This document shows positions 1 through 10,069 of a DNA stretch of 64,000 nucleotides, piece by piece. A program made the position numbers and the translations under genes. Within the stretch, counting starts at the first letter, position 1. Each line of letters opens with the position of its first letter. The notes under the pieces are model-generated. The model had not been told where the DNA came from. It ran no database searches and worked only from the letters and a program-made list of their open reading frames with translations. This DNA comes from Glycine soja (Eukaryota > Streptophyta > Magnoliopsida > Fabales > Fabaceae), in NCBI RefSeq assembly GCF_004193775.1, contig NC_041021.1, forward strand, positions 2,366,001-2,430,000, given 5' to 3'.

Positions 1-1808
1 AAACTCATTTAATTATTCGAAAAACAAGTTTTTTTTTTATGGAGTCTAGCGTTTGTTGAAATGTTATTCGAAATAACATTTTTTTAAGTTTTTTATATTT
101 TTCTCTTTTATCCTTAATATATTTATTAAATTTCTTGCTTACCCTTTTTAAATAAATAATAATTTTATTATTTTTCAGTTACTTTACATTTTTCAATTAC
201 TCTAACAATTAATTTTTTTACTTATACTTTTAAGTAGTTAGTTTTAAGCTTTCTGCCTACAGCTAACTTTTAAGTTAATTTTGTCATTCTAGTTAGTTTT
301 GAATTCTTATAATTTTGTTCTTAAAATCAAATGTTCTTTTGAAAAAAACAACTAATTATTATAATTAACAGGGTAATATTATTTTATAAAAAAATATGCA
401 ATATTAAAAGAGGAAGGAAATTAGAAAATTAATTAAAATATTAAGAATAACAATAAAATCTAGCAGTAAATTATAGAATCAAAATACTATTTTAAGAATT
501 ATTATAAACTAATGAGATAAATTTATTTATTAAACACTTTATTTACATAGAATAAAGTTCTATAACAATACAAATATTGCAAGAAATTCCAAGTTGAAAC
601 ACTATTAAGTATTGTAAGCTAATAAGACAAATTCATTGAAAGTTATGTAATAATAATATAAAATAATTTTATATACTCATTAAAATCACACCTCAACATG
701 ATAGCAAGTTCGTTGATCTTTAACAAAAAATATTTTAAAAATCATACTATATATAACCATTAATCTCAAATTCGTTTGTTAAATATTTTATTTCCATTGA
801 ATCAACTCATCTTGTTACACACACGGCCACAAGGACCTCTTGGCAATCGACAAGGCAGAGATACCTGTGCCGTATCACCTCCATGATGATCATCACAAAC
901 AGCATGAAACCATCATCAATTCAGATATTTTATGCTTGTTGATAAGGGGCGCACGTACGTCACCGAGTTTACTTCTTAATGACATAGATTATAAAAAACC
1001 ATAAACAGCATGATCCATGAACACTTCAATTCTTTGTTCATTTTATGCAAACGTAAATTATTTCTACTTGGCTATGTGTATGTGATATGCATTGACTTCC
1101 CTACACATTTGTATATATAAAATTATTTTCATCATCCTATTAGAAATAATTGGTGATCCTTGCCGTAGTACCCATTTTCGTACGGTTAATATTTTACTAT
1201 TAATATTAGTCCTTTTTATAATTAAAACTGTTGTGCAGTCACATTAGTTGGTGTTATTCATCCATCGTGGAATAATTTATCATGTGTGCACTTGTTTACT
1301 GCTAGTAATTGGGTGAATACCCAAATTTGTCCTCAACAATGTGAGGCATCGTCACTTTAATCCTTAAAGTATAAATTTCTTAAAAAAATCTTGAAAATGT
1401 AATTTATTATTCACTTTAGTTCAAAATTTAAAATATTAATTGAGTGTGTATTACTTAAATAAGAAGGATTTAATTATTATAGATTACCAGTGTAATTTTT
1501 TATACTGTCAGCCAATAATATGTGTAACTTTTAAAATAATTAGGATAAAATTCAAACCTTTAACATGTAAGCTTTTATTACTTTATTAATGCATACCAAT
1601 TAAATCCAAATTAATAATAATATCAGCATACTTTCATTGATTCAAGCAATAACAATTAATTAAGGAATTATAAAATGATAGCTTATGGAGTTGTTTTGAG
1701 TTTCTTACTTTTAGAGACTAACAATGCTTTATAAATTCAGGAGTAAATTAATAGTTTGCCGGCCACTATTAATTCTTGAATGAAAACAAACAAGGCAATT
1801 GTAAAGTC
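1..1808. other. AT-rich upstream intergenic DNA
   Basis: Very AT-rich sequence upstream of the ZIP transporter gene. I see no convincing coding exon, RNA gene or complete transposon. The last few hundred bases must hold the ZIP promoter, but I cannot assign named cis-elements with confidence. Confidence 0.6.
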
Positions 1809-1816
1809 TATATAAA
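1809..1816 (+). promoter_or_regulatory. Putative TATA box of the ZIP transporter gene
   Basis: TATATAAA lies 78 bp upstream of the ATG at 1894, a normal plant spacing for a transcription start near 1840-1850 and a 5' leader of about 50 nt. The sequence around the ATG (ACAATGGCC) is a good plant initiation context. Confidence 0.55.
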
Positions 1817-1893
1817 GAAGCTCTATCAAAAGCAAAATATACAAGTACAAGTGAGAAGTGTCCTTTAGTTTGTGAAAGAAACAACTACAAACA

Positions 1894-4351
1894 ATGGCCA
1901 CTTCACTAACCCTATTCAAAACAACCTTTGTTTTCTTCATCATCTTCACTCTCCTCACACACCAAGCCACGGCTGATTGTGAAGCCGAATCCAAAAACAG
2001 TTGCAACAACAAAGAGAAAGCCCTACCTCTAAAAATCATAGCCATATTTACCATCTTAGCCTCAAGCATAATTGGCATAACCCTACCCTTAGTGACACGT
2101 TCAGTCCCTGCCCTAAGCCCGGAAAACGACCTCTTCATAATCGTGAAGTGCTTCGCCGCCGGAATCATCCTCGGCACGGGGTTCATGCATGTGCTCCCGG
2201 ATTCCTTCGCCATGCTCTGGTCGGATTGCTTGAAGGAGAAGCCGTGGCACGAGTTTCCCTTTTCGGGCCTCGTCGCAATGTTCTCCGCCATAATCACGAT
2301 GATGGTTGATTCCTTGGCCACTAGTGTTTACACCAAGAAGTGTAGGACTACTAGTGAGGTTGTTCCTGGTGAGAGCAGCCTTGAAGGTGGTGAGGAAAAT
2401 TTAGAGATGGGTGCTGTTAACTTAGGGCATTTCCATGGTCACCACCATGCTCATCATGAGACTAAGATGGATGGCAAAGAGTCGCAGCTTCTACGTTATC
2501 GTGTTGTTGCCATGGTAAGATTGTTTGACTCTTGCAAATCAAATACGATTTTGTTACTCACTATTGTTTCTATCTCAAAATTAATTATGGGGATCTATCC
2601 AGCAAAAAAAATATTATATGGTAATAGTGGTGTGGAATCACTGACATGTGGTTTAGTTTTTTAATTGATGTGAAACAATTAAGACTAAATAATTAGTTTA
2701 GTCCATGAAATTATATTTCATTGTTATACTAATCTCTAAAATGGTCATTTAGGTCTAGAATTTTATTTAAGTCTCCAAATATTATTTTTTTTTCAAACTT
2801 ATCTCTAGTCCATTGATTTAAGTGATAATAACAATAATATATGGTTAAGGTTAAATGAAGTCCTAAAAGATATTAGGGTTTTATTTGAGACTTTTAAGTT
2901 TTAAAGACTAATGACCACAATTAAGATTCAATTTTAAGGACTAACTAAATGGGCCATTTACTTTTTTTTTTCTTTTTACAAGAATGGATCATTTACTTAA
3001 GAATAAATAAAACCTAATTACATGTTACATGATAACTAGTCAGGATTATGATAGCCTTGAATCATATAATAATTTTTTAAAGCTTTTTAATTAGCCAATG
3101 ATTAATTTTAAATTTTATCTACTATTTTAAAATGGTTTTATTATACTCAGTTCCTAAATTTTTTTAATGGTTTTAATCTCTTAACTTTTTTTTCCCACCA
3201 AGGACTAAAAATAAGGAATGAAAAAAAAATTAAAACATATTGGCCGATAAAAAAATCATTTAAGGAGTAAATATAAATCTTACAAAATTTAAGGACAAAA
3301 TATATAGTAAATATTTTTAAAATTTTACATTACCACATCCAGTTACTAGATTATTACGCTCTTACATGTTTCCTTCTTTGAGGGTTATTGTGAATTTTCA
3401 AATTTTAGATCTATAAGGACTCTCACACATGTATAAATTATTATTTTATCTTAAATTATCATGTCTCATCTAAATTTTTCAATTGCATATAATCGAAAAT
3501 TTTAATTTTAAAAAATCATTAATATTTAATTATATTTCACATAAAAATTAATTAAAATCATAATAATCTTAAATCATATAATAATTTCTCCCAAAAAAGA
3601 GCATTTTAACATGAAATTGATGTTGGAAATGCAGGTATTAGAACTTGGAATTATTGTTCATTCAGTGGTGATAGGACTTGGCATGGGAGCCTCAAATAAC
3701 ACGTGCACAATAAGAGGTCTTATAGCCGCCATGTGCTTCCATCAAATGTTTGAAGGAATGGGTCTTGGTGGGTGCATTCTACAGGTAATAAGAGCACATC
3801 ATATTCCCACATCTTTTAAGTTTTACATTTTTATGCTGATAAAATCAAGAGTTTGATGATCATCAATTATCAGTCAAAAATAATTTTATGATATATTTAA
3901 TTATAAATCATCATTAATATGATTTTCAAGATAATTATTATAAAAATTAATAATCTAATCATACATATCGATTTATAATTGAATGATAGCGTAATAATAA
4001 TTTTTCTTTCTCTAAAATAAATTAATCCTTTAATTTTTTTATTAGGCTGAGTACAAGTTTTTAAAGAAGGCCATCATGGTGGTCTTTTTCTCCATCACAA
4101 CCCCATTTGGAATTGCCTTAGGAATTGCAATGTCCACGACCTACAAAGAGAACAGCCCAAGTGCCCTAATCACCGTGGGTTTGCTTAATGCATCATCTGC
4201 TGGGCTTTTAATCTACATGGCTTTGGTTGACCTTCTCTCTGCTGACTTCATGAGCCCAAGGTTGCAGGGTAGCATTAAGCTTCAATTAAAATCTTACGTA
4301 GCTGTGTTTTTGGGTGCTGGTGGCATGTCTCTAATGGCAAAATGGGCTTAA
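1894..4351 (+). CDS. ZIP-family (IRT-like) divalent metal transporter, three exons
   Basis: Exons read from canonical GT/AG sites are 1894-2514, 3635-3784 and 4046-4351, all phase 0, giving 358 residues, the usual plant ZIP length. Residues 1-27 look like a signal peptide. Hydrophobic segments follow at about 45-67, 81-102 and 123-143. The variable cytosolic loop carries a histidine cluster ([10 protein letters not shown], 179-188), the supposed metal-binding loop. Exon 2 holds the ZIP signature [12 protein letters not shown] (H216) and the next helix motif FHQMFEG (H243, E247), which line the metal pathway in the family. The C-terminus ends in a helix with the short tail KWA, as in IRT/ZIP proteins. 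By family it imports Fe(II)/Zn(II) across the plasma membrane; substrate and tissue are not visible. Intron 1 (1.1 kb) is AT-rich with repeat-like stretches. No disabling mutation was seen. Confidence 0.93.
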
Positions 4352-5207
4352 TTTTCCCTTACGCACGTGTGGTGTAAGCAATAATGTTATAGAACATTTT
4401 CAAAGTTGACAACAGCTTTGATATGTTCCATTTAAATAGGAAGTTTGACCCTCTATATCCAGAAGACAGAGTTTACGTTTACTCGTTAAACCAAGTATTT
4501 TATATATGTTTGTATTTTTTCTTTTTTTATTTACAATAGTTGTATACTATCTAAATATCTCTACCACTAGGCCAATCCAATTGTGGCTGTTATTTTATGT
4601 TTGTATTTGACTAAATAAATAGAAAATAAAGTGATCTAGATCTGCTGCTTTGAATTATTATTTTTTAAGTATGCTGCTTTGAATTAAGAATTATGTCTTT
4701 CTACTATACCCTCTTGCATATTTTCCATATTCTCTTAATATTATTTTTTTAACTTCAATTTTCTTATATATTAACTCAGTCTTGAAATTTAAAATTTCAA
4801 TTTTCTTCTTCTCTATATTATTAAACTTCAATCTTGTCTATAGTTTATAGTAATATAAAATAATTTTGGTCCTCATCACATGTCATTGTGTTGTGCATTG
4901 TGGGTTAATTTTTTTCTTCTATTTTTTTTCCTTTTTCTATCCTCCTCATTCTTGCTTTCTCCCTCTTTCTTAGGATTTGTTTGTTTTGAAGGAGAAAAAT
5001 AATATATAAATTCCTTTTTATATTTTATTACATAGAACTTACATCTTTTATATTCTAATTTAATTAAAAAAATTCTTTTATTTTTCTCTTTTAAACTAAA
5101 CACAACCTAGTTTTGAAGGGTAATATATTGTCCTTTCACTCGGAAGAAATGATGTTTCTTCAGAGGAAGCAAAACACCACCACATCAAAATTGGGGTTTG
5201 AACTTCG
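4352..5207. other. Intergenic region between the ZIP gene and the small membrane protein gene
   Basis: Contains the 3' flank of the ZIP gene and the promoter and leader of the next gene. AT-rich with pyrimidine-rich runs. No additional gene recognised. Confidence 0.5.
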
Positions 5208-5225
5208 ATGAACGGTAAACGATGA
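5208..5225 (+). promoter_or_regulatory. Five-codon uORF overlapping the main start codon
   Basis: An upstream ATG at 5208 opens a five-codon frame whose TGA (5223-5225) overlaps the main ATG (5222-5224) in an ATGA arrangement. Such overlap can reduce or couple initiation. The effect is inferred, the arrangement is seen directly. Confidence 0.4.
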
Positions 5226-5455
5226 ATGTAGTGAGGCGTAGATTGTTGCACACTCTTCGCGGCGGCGCCGCCCCGTCGGAAACACTGAAGAGAAGAGCGT
5301 TGGAATTGGAGAAGAAGAGAAAGACTCGGCACTCGAAGACCAAGGACCAGTTCATCGTCACGGTTCCCGAATCCCTCTCCTTCCTCGACACCGCCACCAT
5401 CCCCATGTACTTCGCCGCCATCGGAATCGCACTCTTGGCCAAGCTCCTCATGACG
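5222..5455 (+). CDS. Exon 1 of the split small membrane protein gene
   Basis: Encodes 78 residues with a hydrophobic segment (FAAIGIALLAKLL) at its end. GC-rich and coding-like compared with its surroundings. Followed directly by a GTACGC donor; the frame otherwise stays open only to 5539. Confidence 0.7.
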
Positions 5456-5548
5456 GTACGCCACCACCACTCATCTTATTATCAATGTCATGATTATTAT
5501 TACAGCGATTCATCTCGTCGCACACCACGTGTTCGATGAAATGAAGTA

Positions 5549-5797
5549 CTCCCTCCGTCCCAAAATAGTCATCCTAGCCTAGTTTTTCCCCGCAGATCAA
5601 GAAAAAGTAATAAATAGACGAATGAAACTTAGTAATTTTTTGAAATTAACCTTGTATAATTATTAATACATTAATAGATTTTGTAGTCCATCATTGATCT
5701 TATATGAGATATATGTGGAAAAGAGTAATTAATGTTACTTTGAAGAACTAAAATGACAATTATCTTGCCCGACAATTATAATGATGAGAGGAGGGAG
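5549..5797. mobile_element. Stowaway-like (Tc1/mariner) MITE
   Basis: The left end starts CTCCCTCCGTCCCAAAATAG and the right end finishes GAGGAGGGAG, its inverse. It is flanked by TA dinucleotides at 5547-5548 and 5798-5799, the target duplication expected for Tc1/mariner elements. About 250 bp, no coding capacity. It sits just inside intron 1 of the split gene. Confidence 0.7.
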
Positions 5798-6049
5798 TAG
5801 GGCTGTGCAAAAACTGGTTTGGAAAAAAACCAAACCGAACAACCAGTTCGGTTTTTAACCTGACTCTGCAACTGATTTGCGATCTGGTTTGAAACTAGTT
5901 CTGAACAGGTTCTAAACTAAATTAGTTTTGAACCAGTTTATAATTGTTTTCAGAGCTGAACCGGTTCTGAACTGGTTTTAAACTAATTTAAAATTGTTTT
6001 CAGAGCCAAATTGGTTTTGAATTGGTTTCTAATTTTTTTTAAATGGTTT

Positions 6050-6620
6050 TCAAATTGGATTTTAAAACTTAACTAAGATAGTTTATCTTATAAATAACAA
6101 ATGAAAATGGATTTTTAGCAGGTTTTAGGTCTTGTACTCTTTTTTGTAGTGGTTCTGTCAGTTGGGGTTTATCTGTGCTTTTAAGTTTTTGCAGATTTTG
6201 AGCCTTATTTGAAGAAAGGTGTTCCAGTTCGTTTTCTCTAGTGTAGTGTATTTGCACATTCCTTGTCAACTAAGAGAACGGCTGAATCATAATCAGATTC
6301 TAAACAAACAAATGCTTCTATACTCCATATCCTCAGTTTACAAATTTGGTTGCTTCCAGATATAGTGATTAATCTTCAATTAATTCACATTTCCTACATG
6401 CTGCGCAAATTATGAGTTCATCCTATATTGAATTTTGGAAAACTAACATCATAATGTAGAAACTACAAATAAAAGAATTTTAGAATAATGTATAAATTAC
6501 ACTAGAACATGAATTTTGTTTCTAAGAGGGTGACAAAGAAAGATTACCAGTTCTCATTATGAATGTGAATAGTGGATAGTGTTTGTAAAGAAAATAGAAG
6601 TATTTTAAAACTTATTAAAC
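6050..6620. other. Non-coding interior of the hAT-like element
   Basis: AT-rich sequence, probably intron or flank captured with the histidinol dehydrogenase exon. No further coding similarity recognised. Confidence 0.4.
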
Positions 6621-6731
6621 CTGGGAAAGCAAATCAGCAGCTACATGAGAAGGAATTGCATGCTTGTCTGCAATGACCAAAACTTCAGATGGACCGGCCG
6701 GCATGTCAATTGAAATCATGGCTTCACTGTT
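6621..6731 (-). pseudogene. Captured exon of histidinol dehydrogenase
   Basis: On the minus strand an open 37-codon block is bounded by CTGCAG (acceptor side) and CAG/GTTTAA (donor side). It contains [13 protein letters not shown] and HVAADLLSQ, the conserved histidinol dehydrogenase segment (last steps of histidine synthesis, chloroplast). No other exons of the gene are visible nearby, so this is a fragment carried by the transposon rather than a working gene. The exon is intact, with splice sites retained. Confidence 0.8.
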
Positions 6732-6734
6732 CTG

Positions 6735-7961
6735 CAGAAGATTTTCAAAAGGTAAAGAAATGCAGAAGAGTTAAGATTCATTAAATCAGCATTTCTTTAA
6801 CAGATTTTTCAGAATTCTTTATTGAATCTCTACACATTTATATATTCCTCACTAAATTTTCAAGCTGATATCAGAGAAAAATTCAAAGATCATCATCATA
6901 TTGGCCTTCATGCTATTCTAATATCACAAGTCTTCATTTATGGAGCACAAACGTGTATCTGCAAAATGAATACATGCAGCTTTCCTAAGCTCCACTCTTT
7001 CTCATTAATTACCTTCTATTATATATAGTTTATAGTATACTTGTATAGTCTTGTTCCACTTATTCTGCTCCCCTTAGCTATTTTGTGCAATCTAAATGTC
7101 CAACTAGATTTACCATAAACAACTAGAAGTAATAGCATCACACAATGTGCATTCACTGATCATTATCACAAGATTCTGGTTCAATTCATACTATGGGAAA
7201 ATAACCTTGAGCATCATTATACATTTTGTTTTGACTAGATGGTATTGGCAGATGTTTCTAGTGTCACAATTCCAAAGCAATAGAGTAGACATCTCATTTT
7301 TCAGACAATTCTACATTAAGGAAAATAATTAAAAAAAAATATATATATTAACAATTGTGTGTGGATGCTATTCATACCTCATAATCTTTTACCAATATAT
7401 CCACAGTAAAAGTTATCTACCAGAGTCAACTGAGTCGTAGTATGCTTATGACAGGTGAATCAGTGACTTTTACCTAGTCTATAAAATCAAGGAAGTGCCA
7501 TGTAACAATTACAGACATGTCTGGTCATCAAAGACACTGATAATAATTAATTGAATTGCTACTTTGAGGATGACCAACCCCTTCCATCAAATCTGACCTC
7601 AATTGGTTTAAAATTATGTGCTTTTAGTCTCTAATAAAGGACCAAAAACACATTGCTAAATGTAAGAATTAAAAACAAATAAAGGGTCTAAACTGAAAAG
7701 TCATATCTTCAAGGACTAAAAAAATATGTAAGCCTATTATTTCTCTGTGGCCACTCCAATTAAAACAATCTAGCACCACTCACTGCTGCTCATAATATAA
7801 GATAATATGAAGATAGATGAGGATGCTGGATGCTGGATGCTGGATGCTGGATGCTGGATGAGATTAAACAAACAGGAAAATCTAAAATTTCAACACAACT
7901 AAACACACTCTCTGAACACTTAAGATTATAACAACTAAAATCATAGTGCTTTCCAACTGAC
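6735..7961. other. Non-coding interior of the hAT-like element between captured exons
   Basis: AT-rich DNA between the two captured exons; holds the heptamer repeat at 7821-7860. Probably captured intron sequence and transposon filler. No exon recognised. Confidence 0.4.
7821..7860. repeat. Heptamer microsatellite (GGATGCT)n
   Basis: Five to six head-to-tail copies of GGATGCT. Simple repeat, likely variable between accessions. Confidence 0.9.
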
Positions 7962-8049
7962 CTCCTTATTATGAAAGAAAGTCTCACCATGTTGCTTGAA
8001 TATATCAGCTACAGAGTTTCCACCAACCTCCTCCTCCACCAATGCATCA
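7962..8049 (-). pseudogene. Captured exon of a shikimate kinase (or shikimate kinase-like) gene
   Basis: The minus-strand block starts after TTGTAG and ends at AAGGAG before GTCAGT. It reads DALVEEEVGGNSVADIFKQH then GETFFHNKE, which resembles the region downstream of the substrate-binding Asp in plant chloroplast shikimate kinases. Only this exon is recognisable. With the histidinol dehydrogenase exon it makes the host element a multi-gene capture. The distinction between true kinase and kinase-like paralogue cannot be made from 29 residues. Confidence 0.65.
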
Positions 8050-8512
8050 CTACAACACCCATAAGTTAAAAAAGTAGAGAAAATATTCAGCAAGACCTCT
8101 AATATGGTCATGAAATAGATTAATTGTATTGTGATAGAATATGTACACTTTAGTATAAAGATCTGAACATAAACATTCCCCAGTTGAGTAGATCAGTTCC
8201 TTTCACTTTTTCTGTCACACTTTGCCAACACACACACACCCTCTTAAGTTCAAGCACGGTAAATAGAGAAATTAAGCAAAACTCAAAAGGGTCTTCGAAC
8301 AATAGAAAACACAAAATAAAAAAAAATGAAAAAAGATCTTCGAACATTACGTGAGACAGCGAATTCGCAAACAAAGCCAAACGCAAATGAAGCCAAGAGA
8401 GCGTGAGTCTGCAAAATGCGAGTCTGAGAGAGATTGAGTCGAGAGTTGAGACTGCGAGTGCGAAAGTTGAGAGGCGAGGAGATTCAGTCGACGACAATGG
8501 GCCAAGGCACAC
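8050..8512. other. Possible captured 5' leader sequence
   Basis: Between the kinase-like exon and the MULE insertion point. On the minus strand it is pyrimidine-rich and leader-like; on the plus strand it is a GAGAGT-rich run (8395-8480). No convincing coding similarity. Confidence 0.3.
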
Positions 8513-8521
8513 AAGAGAATG
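8513..8521 (+). repeat. Left 9-bp target site duplication of the MULE
   Basis: AAGAGAATG, repeated exactly at 18789-18797 on the other side of the element. Nine base pairs is the Mutator hallmark. Confidence 0.9.
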
Positions 8522-8595
8522 GGGATATGCTAGGTGCACCCAGCAATATTGCTGGTGCACCCAGCAATTCAATGAAAGGTCAATTTTGCCCTTCA
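8522..8595 (+). repeat. Left terminal inverted repeat of the MULE
   Basis: Starts GGGATATGCTAGGTGCACCC. Aligns to the reverse complement of 18716-18788 with roughly 80% identity by eye. It contains an internal palindrome centred on CAGCAATATTGCTG flanked by GGTGCACC / GTGCACCC. Confidence 0.88.
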
Positions 8596-8929
8596 GTTAA
8601 AAATATAAAAAGCATTTTTTTTCTTCCCGGAAGCATTCTCTCTTTTTCTCACTGTGTCTCTTCCGCAAAAAGCTTCTTCTCTTCTCTCTTCCCCGACAAG
8701 CTTCTTCTCCGCGAGCTTCTCCGACAGCCCTCCGCGAGCTTCTCCGACAGCCCTTGGACCCATTTGCTTTCGAGGTAGGTGGCCTTCTTCTTAGCTTTGG
8801 TTTTGTTATGCACTACATTAGGGTAGGTTAGTGTAACGTTAGGTTAGAAGACGAAACCTAGGGTAGAAGACGAGAGGGGAGAAGACGAGAGGACGCCGGA
8901 AAAAATGGCGGAAATCGCTGACGGAGGAG

Positions 8930-9220
8930 TCTTCCGGAAGACCCCTTAGGGGTTCTTCCGGAAGTTCCGGAAGAACGTTTTCCGGAAAGTTTCCGGAAGA
9001 AGTGTTCTTCCGGAAGTAACCAAACGTCTTCCGGAAGAACACTTCTTCCGGAAGACTTCCGGAAAACGTCTTCCGGGAACTTTCCGGAAGAAGTGGTTCA
9101 TCCGGAAGAATTCCGGAAGACTCGCACTTCCGGAAGAAGTTTCAAACTTCCGGAAGACCTTTCCGGAAGAACCCTTCTTCCGGAGTGTTTCCGGAAGAAC
9201 CACTTCTTCCGGAAGTGGTT
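8930..9220. repeat. CTTCCGGAAG palindrome array, left subterminal
   Basis: Dense, irregular repeats of TTCCGGAAG/CTTCCGGAA interspersed with short spacers. Each unit is its own reverse complement and contains CCGG. The same motif fills the right side of the MULE, so these arrays form long-range inverted repeats as well as local hairpins. Confidence 0.9.
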
Positions 9221-10069
9221 TTTTTGTTTTTTTTTTGTGTTTTTTTTTAAAAAATTTTTTAAACAGAAATTGTTTTGTTTTTTTTAAATGAATTATTTTA
9301 TTTATTTTGGTTATTTTGTTTTTTAGATTTTATGAAAAATGAAGTTTGGGTTTTTGATGTCATATTTTTTTTATAATTTAAATTGTGTATTTTTACTAAA
9401 TATTAATTTGTAAATTAATTTTTTTTTATAAAAGTAGTTGTGTTTGTTTTTGTTTATTGTTTTTTTTAAATTAGTGTTTTTTCTTTAAAAATGAAGTTGT
9501 CTATTTTTATAATTAAAGTTGTGTGTTTTGGAAGTTTTATAAAAATACTAATTTTTTATAATTAATTAGTTTATTTTATTATAAATGAAGTATTTTATTT
9601 ACTAAAAAAATTGTGGATGTTTACTAAATAATTTTTTTTTTACATTAGTTGTTTAATTTTTTTAAAAAATTAAGTTGTGGATGTTTAGTAATGAATTATT
9701 TTTATATTAGTTGTGTTTTTTTTTTTTATAAATGAAGTTGTTTAATTTTTTTAAAAAAAAATTAAGTTGTGCATGTTTATTAATAATTTTATTTTACATT
9801 AGTTGTTTTTTTTTATATAAATGAAGTTGTTTATTTTTTTAAAAAAAAAATTAAGTTGTGCATGTTTATTAATAATTTTATTTTACATTAGTTGTTTTTT
9901 TATATAAATGAAGTTGTTTAATTTTTTTTTTTAAAATTAGGTCGTGTATGTGTGAAAATGATTTGATTTAAGTTAGTCTTATTTGTTTATAAATAAAGTT
10001 GATTTTTTATAAAGAAAATTGTGTATATTTTGACCGAAAAAAAAACGTGTTCGACATGATTTACAGATC
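9221..10069 (+). repeat. T-rich region with about 90-100-bp tandem repeat upstream of the PMD gene
   Basis: Very T-rich plus strand. From about 9640 to 9925 roughly three imperfect copies recur, each containing AAATTAAGTTGTG, CATGTTTATTAATAA, ACATTAGTTGT and AAATGAAGTTGTT. Probably promoter or leader of the PMD gene. A TTTACAG just before the ATG could be an acceptor for a non-coding first exon. Confidence 0.6.

Noticed and set aside
1737..2321. Long minus-strand open frame over the ZIP first exon
   Set aside because: Antisense shadow of a strongly conserved ZIP exon; no family motif.
8930..9220. CRISPR-like repeat array
   Set aside because: Irregular short palindromes without constant spacers, in a plant nuclear transposon.
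8839..9287. Open frames with FRKFRK/PEEV-like repeats in the left array (also 17626-18056 and 18440-18790)
   Set aside because: They are translations of the CTTCCGGAAG repeat in several frames on both strands; not proteins.
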